This document shows, in pieces, positions 9,300 through 18,271 of a stretch of 64,000 nt of DNA. The stretch is from Streptomyces sp. DSM 15324. Lineage in GTDB: Bacteria > Actinomycetota > Actinomycetes > Streptomycetales > Streptomycetaceae. The translations under genes were made by a program, and so were the position numbers. The stretch spans positions 558,001 through 622,000 of the forward strand of contig NZ_KQ949023.1 of NCBI RefSeq assembly GCF_001514285.1, in the 5' to 3' direction. Below the pieces are notes generated by a model, which saw nothing but the letters and a program-made list of their open reading frames with translations, was not told the origin of the DNA and did no database searches. Position 1 is the first letter of the stretch. Each line of letters opens with the position of its first letter.

Positions 9300-10367
9300 A
9301 TGAGCGGGCCTGGCGACCCACCGGAGGGAACCCCCGAGGGCGCTCCCGGAGGGGGAGAGGACGAGTACCGATCCGTCGTCTTCGACGAATCGTTCGTCCG
9401 CGCTGCCCGCCTCCAGGAGTACTCGGCCCTGGAGCGGATGGCCGACCACGCGCCCGCCGTACGCCGCCGCCCGCCCCTGCACCGGGGTCTGTCCCGGCAG
9501 GCCCTGGTCCTGTTCCTGCTGATCGCCGTCGCCTTCGGCACCGCGATCTACATGGGTGTGCGCAACCCGTACCAGAGCTCCGCCGCACGGCGGGCCGTGG
9601 ACCCCCTGCGGATGACCGTCGTCCCGCTGGCCCCGCAGGGAGCGGTGCCCGGCACCGCCGACACCGCCTCGCTGTTCGCCCACAGCCCGGCCGCGAAGTT
9701 CCGCGTCGGCGCCGAGGGGATCCCGCTGCCGGCCGCCCGGCGCACCGCGCACTTCTCCGACAGCCAGGTGGTCACCGCCCTGACCACCGCCAAGGAGTAC
9801 CTGGTGCGCTCCTCCCTCTACCCGGAGGTGCTCACCGGGCAGGAGGTGCAGCCGGTGCGCGGGCTGATCGCCGCCGAGCAGCTCGACCAGTTCGACGAGA
9901 GCTTCAGCCGGCCGGCCGCCGACGGGCGGCATGCCCCGACCGGCTGGCTGGTGCGCTTCGACCCCGCCCGGGTGGAGCTGGCCGACCGGGGGGTCCGGGT
10001 CCAGGGCACGCTGACGGTCACCGAGACCGACCCGGCGACGCTGGAGGTCGCCGCGGAGCACACCTTCGTGTACGCGCTGCGCCCGGCCGGAGCCGACGCC
10101 AAGGCCCCGGCCTCCCTGTTCACCGTCCGCCGTGAGCTGCTGTTCCGGTTCGACCGGGCGGACCTGCGGACCCGCCAGACGCAGATCGTCGCGGCGACCG
10201 TGCAGGCGGGACCGCTGTCCTGCGCGGAGGACTCCGCGAACCGTCTGCGACCGCTGCTGGCGGGCCGGACGGCGGCAGGCCGTCCGGCCGGTACCGATCC
10301 GTATACGACCGGGAGCGCGGTCGGGTTGTGCGGGGTGCTGGCCCCGAGTGCCGAACCGAAGTTCTGA
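9300..10367 (+). CDS. Membrane-anchored protein with SVVFDE motif and large extracytoplasmic domain
   Basis: This 355-residue protein begins with a Gly/Pro/Glu-rich cytoplasmic tail containing SVVFDESFVRAA (near residue 22), like its upstream neighbour. One membrane helix follows (ALVLFLLIAVAFGTAIYMGV, about residues 65-85). The remaining 270 residues should lie outside the cell. Hydrophilic strands and helices alternate there, and a pair of Cys residues (PLSCAED and GLCGVL) near the C-terminus could form a disulfide. I do not recognise the outer domain. The shared motif suggests that both proteins bind the same cytoplasmic partner. The gene converges on the M48 protease gene. Confidence 0.78.
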   Translation: MSGPGDPPEGTPEGAPGGGEDEYRSVVFDESFVRAARLQEYSALERMADHAPAVRRRPPLHRGLSRQALVLFLLIAVAFGTAIYMGVRNPYQSSAARRAVDPLRMTVVPLAPQGAVPGTADTASLFAHSPAAKFRVGAEGIPLPAARRTAHFSDSQVVTALTTAKEYLVRSSLYPEVLTGQEVQPVRGLIAAEQLDQFDESFSRPAADGRHAPTGWLVRFDPARVELADRGVRVQGTLTVTETDPATLEVAAEHTFVYALRPAGADAKAPASLFTVRRELLFRFDRADLRTRQTQIVAATVQAGPLSCAEDSANRLRPLLAGRTAAGRPAGTDPYTTGSAVGLCGVLAPSAEPKF

Positions 10368-10368
10368 T

Positions 10369-10399
10369 CCGCTCGGTCCGCTCGGTCCGCTCGATCCGC
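10369..10399. repeat. Short tandem repeat between convergent genes
   Basis: The 9-bp unit CCGCTCGGT occurs twice, followed by a one-mismatch copy and the start of a fourth, in the gap between the two convergent genes. It is probably slippage-derived and no function is evident. Confidence 0.6.
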
Positions 10400-11497
10400 T
10401 TACGGGGCGCTCTCCGCCGGAGGTTCCTCGTTCCGCCCCGGCGTGCTGGTGAAGCCGTCGAAGCCACGGCGGACCCGTCCGCCCAGGCCGCCGGCGCCGC
10501 CCGCGATGTCGGTGACCAGCTTCATCAGCGGGTCCTTCGAGGTCTTGATGGTGCTCGCGTAATGCGAGGCGGACTCACGGAAGGAGTCGGAGACCGAGGT
10601 GCTCTTGTCCTCGTCGCGGCGCGGGTAGTGGCCGTCCATGATCCGCTGGTGGTCGCGGGACTCGGCCCACTTCTTCAGCTCCGCCGCCCGGACCGTGGCG
10701 AAGGGGTGCGTGCGGGGCAGGACGTTCAGGATCTTCAGGACCGAGTCGCGCAGGTCGCCGCTCTCCTCGTACTCCTCGGCCTGCTTCAGGAACGCGTCCA
10801 CGTTCATCTCGTGCAGGTGGTTGCCGCCGGCCAGCTTCATCAGGCCGCGCATCGAGGCCTGCAGGTCCTGGCCGACGAGGAGGCCCGCGCGGTCGGCCGA
10901 CAGCTCCGACTTGCGGAACCACTCGCGCAGCGCCGTGACGATCGCCATGATCGCGACGGTGCCCAGCGGGATCCAGGCGACCCGGATGGCCAGATTCGTC
11001 AGGAAGAGCAGGATCGTGCGGTACACCGCGTGCCCGGACAGGGCGTGGCCCACCTCGTGGCCGATGACGGCCCGCATCTCCTCCTCGTCGAGCAGCTCGA
11101 CGAGACCGGTGGTGACCACGATGATCGGCTCGTCCAGGCCGATGCACATCGCGTTCGGCTGGGGGTCCTGGTTGACGTACATCGGCGGGACCTTCTCCAG
11201 GTCCAGGATGTAGCAGGCGTCCCGCAGCATGTCGTTGAGGTGCGTGAACTGCTGGTCGGAGACCCGCACCGAGTCGGAGAGGAACAGCAGCCTCAGGCTC
11301 CGCTCGGGCAGCAGCCCGCTGAGCGCCTTGAACACCGTGTCGAACCCGCTCAGCTTGCGCAGCGCCACCAGGGCGGAGCGGTCGGCCGGGTGCTCGTACG
11401 CGCGCGAGGAGATCCCGGGGAACCGGGTGCGCTGCCTGCTCGGCACGTTCTCGGAGCCGTGGTTCTGGCGGCCGTCGTCGGACATGTACTCCCCCAT
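10400..11497 (-). CDS. M48 family (HtpX-like) membrane zinc metalloprotease
   Basis: This 365-residue protein carries the zinc-metalloprotease site HEVGHALSGH near residue 145 and the third ligand region ELSADRAG near 197. One or two hydrophobic segments lie between them (TILLFLTNLAIRVAWIPLGT). M48 proteases of this kind sit in the cytoplasmic membrane and degrade misfolded membrane proteins. The C-terminal 90 residues are hydrophilic and outside the core domain. The longest frame starts at ATG 11497. ATG 11485 lies three bases after GGGGGAG and may be the real start. Confidence 0.88.
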   Translation of the reverse strand: MGEYMSDDGRQNHGSENVPSRQRTRFPGISSRAYEHPADRSALVALRKLSGFDTVFKALSGLLPERSLRLLFLSDSVRVSDQQFTHLNDMLRDACYILDLEKVPPMYVNQDPQPNAMCIGLDEPIIVVTTGLVELLDEEEMRAVIGHEVGHALSGHAVYRTILLFLTNLAIRVAWIPLGTVAIMAIVTALREWFRKSELSADRAGLLVGQDLQASMRGLMKLAGGNHLHEMNVDAFLKQAEEYEESGDLRDSVLKILNVLPRTHPFATVRAAELKKWAESRDHQRIMDGHYPRRDEDKSTSVSDSFRESASHYASTIKTSKDPLMKLVTDIAGGAGGLGGRVRRGFDGFTSTPGRNEEPPAESAP

Positions 11498-11629
11498 GTG
11501 CGTCTGTGTGGCCCTCGTGGTGCGGCCCGCCCTTTGCGGACCCTTGTGCGGCCCTTTGCGCCCCCGAAGCAGAGCCCAGCCTAGGCGGAGTTACCGTGGA
11601 CGGGCACTACACCGAAGGAGTCCCGAACC

Positions 11630-11782
11630 ATGGAGCAGTACCCCGCGGCCGCCTGGCTGACCGAGGCCGCCCAGCAGCAGGGGGCGGGGAACCTTCTCCG
11701 TGTCGTACTGATCGTGATGATCCTGGGCTGTGTGCTCACCGCGTGGTTCCTGCTGCGGGGCTACAAGCGGAAGGACGACTGA
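11630..11782 (+). CDS. Small single-pass membrane protein (50 aa)
   Basis: ATG 11630 follows GAAGGAG at a workable distance. The 50-residue product has a hydrophilic, Gln/Ala-rich first half, one hydrophobic helix (VVLIVMILGCVLTAWFLL) and a basic/acidic tail YKRKDD. Base composition at third positions looks coding. The function is unknown. A second tiny membrane protein follows, so the two may act together or with the adjacent protease or LCP ligase (inference). Confidence 0.65.
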   Translation: MEQYPAAAWLTEAAQQQGAGNLLRVVLIVMILGCVLTAWFLLRGYKRKDD

Positions 11783-11892
11783 GTCCGCGGGAAGGTTCCC
11801 ATGGGCGGAGTCGGCGTGATCGCCGCCGAGCGCCCCGCTTACCATGGGCCGACATCTTTTATCCCGCCCCCATCGGATAGGTCGTCCCGAAG

Positions 11893-12057
11893 ATGAGCCT
11901 TCACAGCGCCGCCGCCCAGCTGGTCACCCTCGCCGCCGAGGGCGAGGAGCACGGTGGTAACCACGAGAGCCTGAACCCGCTGCTCACCGGCGGTGGCGCC
12001 TTCATCATCCTGATGCTCCTGCTCTGGATCACCACGCGCTTCAATCGCGACCGCTGA
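11893..12057 (+). CDS. Small single-pass membrane protein (54 aa)
   Basis: ATG 11893 opens a 54-residue frame with a His/Glu-rich N-terminal half, one hydrophobic helix (GGGAFIILMLLLWITT) and the basic ending RFNRDR, suggesting an outside-N, inside-C topology. There is strong third-position GC. It lies just upstream of nadD on the same strand. I recall small conserved proteins at this place in Streptomyces. No function is known to me. Confidence 0.68.
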   Translation: MSLHSAAAQLVTLAAEGEEHGGNHESLNPLLTGGGAFIILMLLLWITTRFNRDR

Positions 12058-12133
12058 GGCACTCGTGGTCATACCGGGGTGGATACCGGGGTACTTCGGG
12101 CACCGGCCGTCCGGTGCCCTCAGGACGGGCCGG

Positions 12134-12139
12134 TAGGGT
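12134..12139 (+). promoter_or_regulatory. nadD: Probable -10 element of nadD
   Basis: TAGGGT ends eight bases before ATG 12148, so transcription should begin close to the start codon. No -35 is assigned. Confidence 0.4.
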
Positions 12140-12147
12140 CTGCACGC

Positions 12148-12774
12148 ATGGGAGAGCAGGACATGCCTACCGGCCGGTCGAACCGGGGCAAGCGTCGCCT
12201 GGGCGTCATGGGCGGAACGTTCGATCCGATCCACCACGGACACCTCGTGGCGGCCAGCGAGGTCGCCGCGCAGTTCCACCTGGACGAGGTCGTGTTCGTC
12301 CCGACCGGTGAGCCCTGGCAGAAGAGCCACCGCCGGGTCTCCCCGGCCGAGGACCGCTATCTGATGACGGTCATCGCGACCGCCGAGAACCCCCAGTTCT
12401 CGGTCAGCCGCATCGACATCGACCGCGGCGGTGCCACCTACACCGTGGACACCCTGCGCGACCTGCGGGCCCTCAACCCCGACACGGACCTCTTCTTCAT
12501 CACCGGTGCCGACGCCCTCGGCCAGATCCTGAGCTGGCGCGACAGCGAGGAGCTGTTCTCCCTGGCGCACTTCATCGGGGTCACCCGGCCCGGCCACCAC
12601 CTCACGGACCCCGGTCTCCCGGAGGGCGGCGTCTCCCTCGTGGAGGTTCCCGCGCTGGCCATCTCCTCGACGGACTGCCGTGCGAGAGTCGCCAAGGGAG
12701 ACCCCATCTGGTACATGGTGCCGGACGGAGTCGTGCGTTACATCGACAAGCGCGAGCTGTACCGCGGCGAGTGA
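12148..12774 (+). CDS. nadD: Nicotinate-nucleotide adenylyltransferase
   Basis: NadD adenylates nicotinate mononucleotide with ATP to deamido-NAD in NAD synthesis. The 208-residue product shows the nucleotidyltransferase signature [15 protein letters not shown] near residue 18, [11 protein letters not shown], the SRIDIDRGG and FFITGADAL segments, and the closing [10 protein letters not shown] (ISST motif). Length is normal for the family. ATG 12163 is an alternative start. The order nadD, LCP ligase, rsfS is typical for actinobacteria. Confidence 0.96.
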   Translation: MGEQDMPTGRSNRGKRRLGVMGGTFDPIHHGHLVAASEVAAQFHLDEVVFVPTGEPWQKSHRRVSPAEDRYLMTVIATAENPQFSVSRIDIDRGGATYTVDTLRDLRALNPDTDLFFITGADALGQILSWRDSEELFSLAHFIGVTRPGHHLTDPGLPEGGVSLVEVPALAISSTDCRARVAKGDPIWYMVPDGVVRYIDKRELYRGE

Positions 12775-12790
12775 GCCGAGAGGGGTACCG

Positions 12791-14521
12791 GTGAACGACC
12801 GATACGACGCGGGGTACGGGGCCGACCCGTACGAGCTCGTCGGCTACGACGAGTACGGGCAGCCGATCTACCGGCAGGTCACGCCCTCCCAGCCGGCCCA
12901 GCAGCAGGGCTACGACCCCTACGGGCAGCAGGGGTACCAGACCCCGCAGGGCTACGGGTACGACCCGTACGCCCAGGGCGCTCAGCAGGCACCCCCGTAC
13001 GACCCGTACGACACCGGGGTGCAGCAGACCGGTGCCGGCTACGCCCCCTACGACCCCTACGGGCAGACCGTCGCCGGCGGACAGCAGCAGGCCGAGCAGC
13101 CGCGCGCCGCCGAGCAGACCGCGTACATCCCGCAGCAGGCCGGACCGGCCGACGACGGGACGGACGGGCGGACCGGGGAGCGCACTCCGGAGCAGACCCC
13201 GGAGCGCACTCCGGAGCGGACCCCGGAACGGGACGAGCGGGAGTACCACACCGCGCAGTTCGCGTTCGTCGAGGAGCCCGACGCCGACTCCGAGGACGTC
13301 ATCGACTGGCTGAACTTCACCGAGAACCGCACCGAGCGCCGCGAGGAGGCGAAGCGCCGCGCCCGCGGCCGGCTCGTCGCGCTCGCCGTGGTCCTCTCCC
13401 TCGTCGCGGTCGGCGGCGTGGGCTACCTCTGGTTCGCCGGGAAGCTGCCCGGAACGTCGTCGTCCTCCGGTTCCAAGGCGGGCGCCACCACCGCGAGCGC
13501 CGCCCAGAAGCGGGACGTCGTCGTCGTCCACCTCCACAACACCTCCGGGGGCGGCACCAGCACGGCCCTGCTCGTCGACAACACCACCACCAAGCGGGGC
13601 ACCACCGTCCTGCTGCCCAACTCCCTCGTCCTCACCGACACCGACGGCACCACCACGACCCTCGCCAAGTCCGTCGACGACGACGGCTCCGACGGCACCC
13701 GGGACGCCCTGGACACCGTCCTCGGCACCGACATCGAGGGCACCTGGCGGCTGGACACCCCCTATCTGCAGAACCTCGTCGACCTCGTCGGGAACATCGA
13801 GGTCGACACCGACACCGACGTCCCCGACCCGGCCGCCAAGAAGAAGGGGCAGGCCCCCCTCGTCAGCAAGGGCGAGGACCGGACCCTCAGCGGGAAGATG
13901 GCCGTCGCCTACGCCACCTACCGCGCCTCCGGCGAGGCCCAGAACGCCCAGCTGGAGCGGTTCGGCCAGGTCATGCAGGGCGTCCTGCGCAAGGTCTCCT
14001 CCGATCCGGGCGCGGCGACCACGACCGTCCAGACCCTCGCCCAGATCCTGGACCCCTCCCTCACCGACAAGGACCTCGGCACCTTCCTCGCCAAGCTCTC
14101 CGACCTCGCCAAGGGCGGCGACTACAAGACCGCCCTGCTGCCGGTCCGGGCGGACGGCACGCTCAGCGCCGAGGAGAGCGAGAGCGTCGTCAAGGACGTC
14201 CTCGGAGGCACCGCGAAGAGCCCCGACAAGGACGCGGCCGTCAGCGTCTCCGTGCAGAACGCCAGCGGCACCAAGGCCGACACCGAGGACGCGCGCGTGG
14301 TGCTCCTCAACGGCGGCTTCACCTTCCTGGACGGCGGTACGGCCTCCGCCGCGCAGACCGCCTCCCAGGTGCTGTACGCGGACGCCGCGGACAAGGAGAA
14401 CGCCACCGAGGTCGCCAAGACCCTGGGGCTGCCCACCGGCGCCGTGAAGAAGGGGAAGGTCTCCGGGAACGCCGACGTGTCGGTGGTCCTCGGCCAGGAC
14501 TACAAGCCCTCGTCGGCGTAG
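12791..14521 (+). CDS. LCP (LytR-CpsA-Psr) family cell-wall glycopolymer ligase
   Basis: This 576-residue protein begins with a long cytoplasmic region rich in Tyr, Gln, Pro and Gly with many DPYGQ-like repeats. A Thr-Pro-Glu-Arg repeat (near residue 140) and an acidic stretch follow, then one membrane helix (LVALAVVLSLVAVGGVGYLWF, near residue 205). The outer part contains an LCP-type domain (HLHNTSGG, TALLVDN, LPNSLVLT, then GKMAVAYATYR) and a C-terminal LytR_C domain. LCP proteins attach teichoic acids or similar polymers to peptidoglycan. GTG 12791 has AGGGG five bases upstream. The disordered repeats may bind morphogenetic partners (inference). Confidence 0.87.
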   Translation: MNDRYDAGYGADPYELVGYDEYGQPIYRQVTPSQPAQQQGYDPYGQQGYQTPQGYGYDPYAQGAQQAPPYDPYDTGVQQTGAGYAPYDPYGQTVAGGQQQAEQPRAAEQTAYIPQQAGPADDGTDGRTGERTPEQTPERTPERTPERDEREYHTAQFAFVEEPDADSEDVIDWLNFTENRTERREEAKRRARGRLVALAVVLSLVAVGGVGYLWFAGKLPGTSSSSGSKAGATTASAAQKRDVVVVHLHNTSGGGTSTALLVDNTTTKRGTTVLLPNSLVLTDTDGTTTTLAKSVDDDGSDGTRDALDTVLGTDIEGTWRLDTPYLQNLVDLVGNIEVDTDTDVPDPAAKKKGQAPLVSKGEDRTLSGKMAVAYATYRASGEAQNAQLERFGQVMQGVLRKVSSDPGAATTTVQTLAQILDPSLTDKDLGTFLAKLSDLAKGGDYKTALLPVRADGTLSAEESESVVKDVLGGTAKSPDKDAAVSVSVQNASGTKADTEDARVVLLNGGFTFLDGGTASAAQTASQVLYADAADKENATEVAKTLGLPTGAVKKGKVSGNADVSVVLGQDYKPSSA

Positions 14522-14600
14522 CCGCCCGTAATCGCGTGGGGGGCCGTCGGCGGTCCGTGAGACCCTTGAGGTCAAACGACCGCCGACGGAAAGCCACGCA

Positions 14601-15047
14601 GTGACCGCCACCGACCGCTCCATCGAGCTCATCACCACCGCCGCCCAGGCGGCCGCCGACAAGCTCGCGCACGACATCATCGCCTACGACGTCAGCGATG
14701 TGCTGTCGATCACGGACGCCTTCCTGCTGGCCTCCGCGCCCAACGACCGCCAGGTCAAGTCGATCGTCGACGAGATCGAGGAGCGGCTGCAGAAGGAGCT
14801 CGGCGCCAAGCCGGTCCGCCGCGAGGGCGACCGCGAGGCCCGCTGGGTCCTGCTCGACTACGTCGACATCGTCGTCCACGTCCAGCACAGCGAGGAGCGC
14901 GTCTTCTACGCCCTGGAGCGGCTGTGGAAGGACTGCCCCGAACTGGCGCTGCCCGAGGACGCGCAGGCCACCAAGGGCAAGGCCGCGGAGTACGCCAAGC
15001 TGCGGGCCGAGGAGGACGACACCGCCGACTTCGGGGACCTGCGGTGA
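14601..15047 (+). CDS. rsfS: Ribosome silencing factor
   Basis: RsfS binds ribosomal protein uL14 and blocks subunit joining under nutrient limitation. The 148-residue protein has the family landmarks IIAYDVSDVLSITDAFLLAS, SAPNDRQVKSIVDEIEE, EGDREARWVLLDYVDIVVH and a C-terminal acidic tail. GTG 14601 follows GGAAAG. Its stop overlaps the GTG of the next gene (GTGA), so the two are translationally coupled, a common arrangement in actinobacteria. Confidence 0.96.
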   Translation: MTATDRSIELITTAAQAAADKLAHDIIAYDVSDVLSITDAFLLASAPNDRQVKSIVDEIEERLQKELGAKPVRREGDREARWVLLDYVDIVVHVQHSEERVFYALERLWKDCPELALPEDAQATKGKAAEYAKLRAEEDDTADFGDLR

Positions 15048-15691
15048 GCGCCCCCGGCCGCGGCCGGCGCGTCATCCTGTGGCGGCACGGCCAGACCGCG
15101 TGGAACGTGGAGCGCCGCTTCCAGGGCACCACGGACGTCGAGCTGACCGCGACCGGCGTGGCCCAGGCCCGCCGTGCCGCCCGGCTGCTGGCCTCCCTCA
15201 GGCCGGACGCCATCGTCGCCTCCGACCTCTCGCGCGCCGCGGCCACCGCCGCCGAGCTGGCCGCGCTCACCGGTCTGGAGATCGCCCACGACGAGGCCCT
15301 GCGCGAGACCTACGCGGGCGTGTGGCAGGGACTCACGCACGAGGAGATCGTCGACCGGTACGGCGACGAGTACGCGGCGTGGAAGCGCGGCGAGCCGGTC
15401 CGCCGCGGCGGCGGCGAACTGGAGACCGAGGTCGCCGACCGTGCCGCGCCCGTGGTGCTGCGGCACGCCGAGAAGCTGCCCGAGGACGGCACGCTCGTCG
15501 TCGTCAGTCACGGCGGCACCATCCGCACCACGATCGGCCGCCTCCTCGGTCTGGAGGCGCGCCACTGGGAGAGCCTCGGCGGCCTCTCCAACTGCTGCTG
15601 GTCCGTCCTCGGCGAGGGCGCCCGCGGCTGGCGGCTGCTCGAGCACAACGCCGGCACCCTGCCGGAACCGGTGCTCGGCGACGACGACTGA
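15044..15691 (+). CDS. Histidine phosphatase (phosphoglycerate-mutase-like)
   Basis: This 215-residue protein of the histidine phosphatase superfamily has the catalytic LWRHGQTAWN at its start and the second histidine in VVVSHGGTIRTT. Additional family residues are seen in RETYAGVWQGLTHEEI. Such proteins in Streptomyces can be phosphoglycerate mutases or broad phosphatases, and the sequence does not decide. Its GTG start lies inside the rsfS stop codon, so expression is coupled. A tRNA-Ala gene lies 73 bases downstream. Confidence 0.92.
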   Translation: MSAPGRGRRVILWRHGQTAWNVERRFQGTTDVELTATGVAQARRAARLLASLRPDAIVASDLSRAAATAAELAALTGLEIAHDEALRETYAGVWQGLTHEEIVDRYGDEYAAWKRGEPVRRGGGELETEVADRAAPVVLRHAEKLPEDGTLVVVSHGGTIRTTIGRLLGLEARHWESLGGLSNCCWSVLGEGARGWRLLEHNAGTLPEPVLGDDD

Positions 15692-15764
15692 GCCGATTTC
15701 GCTTTCCGGCAGGTCGCAGGCTAAAGTTCTTCTTGTTCGGCCCGCGGGAGCGGGGGGAACAGAT

Positions 15765-15837
15765 GGGGCTATAGCTCAGTTGGTAGAGCGCCTGCATGGC
15801 ATGCAGGAGGTCAGGAGTTCAATTCTCCTTAGCTCCA
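15765..15837 (+). tRNA. tRNA-Ala (anticodon GGC), first copy
   Basis: The 73-nt sequence folds as a complete cloverleaf: 7-bp acceptor stem GGGGCTA/TAGCTCC, D arm GCTC/GAGC, anticodon arm CCTGC/GCAGG with loop ATGGCAT (anticodon GGC), and T arm AGGAG/CTCCT with loop TTCAATT. CCA is not encoded. An identical 73-nt gene lies at 37524-37596, and the DNA between them carries the accessory cluster. TAAAGT about 35 bases upstream could be its -10. Confidence 0.97.
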
Positions 15838-15845
15838 CAGCGACG

Positions 15846-15879
15846 GGACCCCGTCCGATCGACAGATCGGACGGGGTCC
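15846..15879 (+). terminator. Terminator after the first tRNA-Ala
   Basis: A perfect 15-bp stem (15846-15860 with 15865-15879) closes a GACA loop. It also lies just beyond the stop codon of the minus-strand sigma factor gene, so it probably works in both directions. Confidence 0.88.
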
Positions 15880-15886
15880 TTCCCGT

Positions 15887-16444
15887 TCAACGGGCCATCT
15901 CCTCGTGGTACACGCTGCGCATCCGGCTGCGGGCCCGGGTGAAGGCGCTCTCGGCCGACTTGTACGTGATCCGCAGCGCCGTCGCCGTCTCCGCGGTGCT
16001 CAGACCGCGCGCCCGGGCGAGCAGCACCTCGCGCTCCCGGCGGCCCAGTGCGGGGACCTGGGTCAGCAGCCAGGCGCCCGCCGCCCGTTCGCAGGTGCGG
16101 TGCTCGACCTCCGAACCGGTGCCGGGATCGTTGCGGTGCAGCAGATGGGCCCGGTCGGCCAGTCTGCGGTCGCGCTGGGTGCCGCGCTGATGGTCCACGC
16201 ACAGGCGCAGGGTGATCGTGGTGAGGAGCGCGGCGACCCGGGACTCGTCCAGCGCCTCGAAGGTGACGGCACGGATCATGGCCTCCTGGACACAGTCCTC
16301 GGCGTCCGCCGAGCGCCCCAGCCGGCCCTTCGCCAGGCGCAGCAGCCGCTCGCGCTCGGCGAGCACCAGGGCCCAGCGGCGGTGGTCGCGGTACTTCTCG
16401 GTGAAAGTGGCGTCGGTGCAAGTGTCGGACGACGTGCGCGTCAC
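15887..16444 (-). CDS. ECF-like RNA polymerase sigma factor
   Basis: This 185-residue protein has a sigma region 2 part (RLAKGRLGRSADAEDCVQEA to LLTTITLRLCVDHQRG) and a region 4 helix-turn-helix part (VPALGRREREVLLARARGLS, then YKSAESAFTRARSRMRS). It would direct RNA polymerase to a specific promoter set. GTG 16444 has GGGAG five bases upstream. A longer frame from GTG 16534 lacks a ribosome site. No anti-sigma gene is adjacent. It is divergent from the SARP-type regulator gene, so both are likely regulators of the cluster that begins here (inference). Confidence 0.85.
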   Translation of the reverse strand: MTRTSSDTCTDATFTEKYRDHRRWALVLAERERLLRLAKGRLGRSADAEDCVQEAMIRAVTFEALDESRVAALLTTITLRLCVDHQRGTQRDRRLADRAHLLHRNDPGTGSEVEHRTCERAAGAWLLTQVPALGRREREVLLARARGLSTAETATALRITYKSAESAFTRARSRMRSVYHEEMAR

Positions 16445-16663
16445 AGCAGCTCCCGCGGGCGAGGTCGTGGTGGTGAGGACACCCTCGGCGGGTCCGGTGT
16501 CGAAAACCTTGACGCATTCATGGGCGCGTTCCACGGGCGTTGCGGACGCCGTTCAGTGAAAATCAAGAAATGCCTCATGATGACGATGTTCGTTCGTCAG
16601 TACGAAGTCGATCGCGTAGGGGCACAACGATCCGAGACAGCGCACACCCGGGGGGATGGGAGC

Positions 16664-18256
16664 GTGGTTCTTGTTCAGTTGTTGGGGCCTGTCGAGTATC
16701 GGGCCGTGGGGGAAAGCCCGGTGGAACTCGGTCAGGCCAGGCAGCGTGGCATCTTTGCCATGCTCGCCATGAGTGCGAATGAAGTCGTCATGCCCGACGA
16801 ACTCATCGACCGGGCCTGGGGCGCCGAACCGCCGCAGTCGGCCCGCAACATGATTCATTCCTACATCTCCAGGCTGCGCGGCGCCCTGGAGAACGGCGGA
16901 GGCGGAGCGGGAGCCACCCTGCGCCGCCGCAACGGCGGTTACACCCTGGAGGTGGACCCCGACTCCGTCGATCTGCGCCGATTCCGCCGCATCGTGGCGG
17001 CCGCCCGTGGCGCGGCGGACACCCGCACCGCGGTGCAGCTCTTCCGGGAGGCGCTCGACGCCTGGCAGGGCAGGGCGCTCGGCGGAATCAAGGGCGAGTG
17101 GGCCGAGCGGACCCGGCGGCTGCTGGAACGGGAACGGGTGTCGGCCCTCGTCGCCTGCCATGAGGCCGAGCTGCGGCTCGGGAACCACCTCGGGCTGCTC
17201 GACGAACTGCACTCGCTCGCCGACCAGCACGCCGACAACGAGCTGGTCATCCGCAACCTCATGACGGCGCTGCACCGCTCGGGGCGGCGCGCCGAGGCGG
17301 TCGAGGCGTTCGACGCCCTGCGCCGCAGGCTCGCCGACCGGCTGGGCGTGGACCCCGCTCCCCAGACCAGGGAGCTGCACGCCCGCATCCTGCGCGGGGA
17401 CACCGAGGTGGTGTCCGTGCCGGCGGCGGCCGACGTCTCCCCGACCGTGCCGCGCCAGTTGCCGCGGGGCACCCGGTGTGTGGGCCGGGAGCAGGAACTG
17501 GCCATGCTGGACGGGTTCGTCACGGCGGACGACGGCCGTCCGTCCACGCGGGTCATCGAGGGGCCGCCCGGGATCGGTAAGACGGCCCTGGCGGTCCAGT
17601 GGGCCCACCGGGTCGCCCACCGCTTCCCGGACGGGCAGATCTTCGTGGCGCTGCACGGCAGCGGCGGCGAGGGGCGGCAGGGGAGGGCGTGGCCGACCGC
17701 GCGGACCGCGGTCGCGCTGCGGCAGGACGGGCCGCCCGCCGTCCGGGTGCCGGTGCCGCGTGCGGCGCCGGCCCGGGAGCGGGCCCCGTCCGCCGACGAC
17801 GTGCTGCGGTTCGTGCTGCGCAGCCTCGGGGTGACCGTGCCGCGGACGGAGAGCGATCCGGTGGGGTTCGGGCAGCGGGTGCTGAGGGAGTTGAAGCTGC
17901 TCGTGGTGCTCGACGACCTCGCCTCGGCCGACCAGCTGGCGGCACTCCTGCCGGGTCCCTCCGCCGGGGCGCTGCTGGTCACCACGCGCGATGACGGCCG
18001 CCTCGACGGACTCGACGGCCTGCGCGCCGTACGGCTGCGGGAGCTGAGTGCCCAGCAGGCGCGGCGGATGCTGGCCGGGATCCTCGGTGAGCGGCGGGTG
18101 GCGGCGGAACCGGAGGCCGTGGCCCGGATCATCGAGCTGTGCCGCCGCACCCCGCGGGCGCTGAGCGAGGCGGCGGAACACGCGCTCGTGCGGCCCTGTC
18201 TGCCGCTCGCGGACCTCGCGGAGGCGATGGCGGCCGGAGCTGTCGGGGCCGGGTGA
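16664..18256 (+). CDS. AfsR/SARP-family regulator without TPR part
   Basis: The protein (about 530 residues) starts with an OmpR-like winged helix (LVQLLGPVEYRA to SYISRLRGAL), followed by a bacterial transcriptional activation domain to about residue 250. An NB-ARC ATPase part follows with the P-loop GPPGIGKTAL and Walker B LLVVLDDL. It ends soon after the NB-ARC region with no TPR repeats, so it is shorter than AfsR. Such regulators activate secondary-metabolite clusters. GTG 16664 is preceded by a purine-rich GGGGGATGGGAG. ATG 16577 would add 29 residues. It is divergent from the sigma factor and convergent with tetR. Confidence 0.85.
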   Translation: MVLVQLLGPVEYRAVGESPVELGQARQRGIFAMLAMSANEVVMPDELIDRAWGAEPPQSARNMIHSYISRLRGALENGGGGAGATLRRRNGGYTLEVDPDSVDLRRFRRIVAAARGAADTRTAVQLFREALDAWQGRALGGIKGEWAERTRRLLERERVSALVACHEAELRLGNHLGLLDELHSLADQHADNELVIRNLMTALHRSGRRAEAVEAFDALRRRLADRLGVDPAPQTRELHARILRGDTEVVSVPAAADVSPTVPRQLPRGTRCVGREQELAMLDGFVTADDGRPSTRVIEGPPGIGKTALAVQWAHRVAHRFPDGQIFVALHGSGGEGRQGRAWPTARTAVALRQDGPPAVRVPVPRAAPARERAPSADDVLRFVLRSLGVTVPRTESDPVGFGQRVLRELKLLVVLDDLASADQLAALLPGPSAGALLVTTRDDGRLDGLDGLRAVRLRELSAQQARRMLAGILGERRVAAEPEAVARIIELCRRTPRALSEAAEHALVRPCLPLADLAEAMAAGAVGAG

Positions 18257-18271
18257 CCGGGCCCGCGGGCG

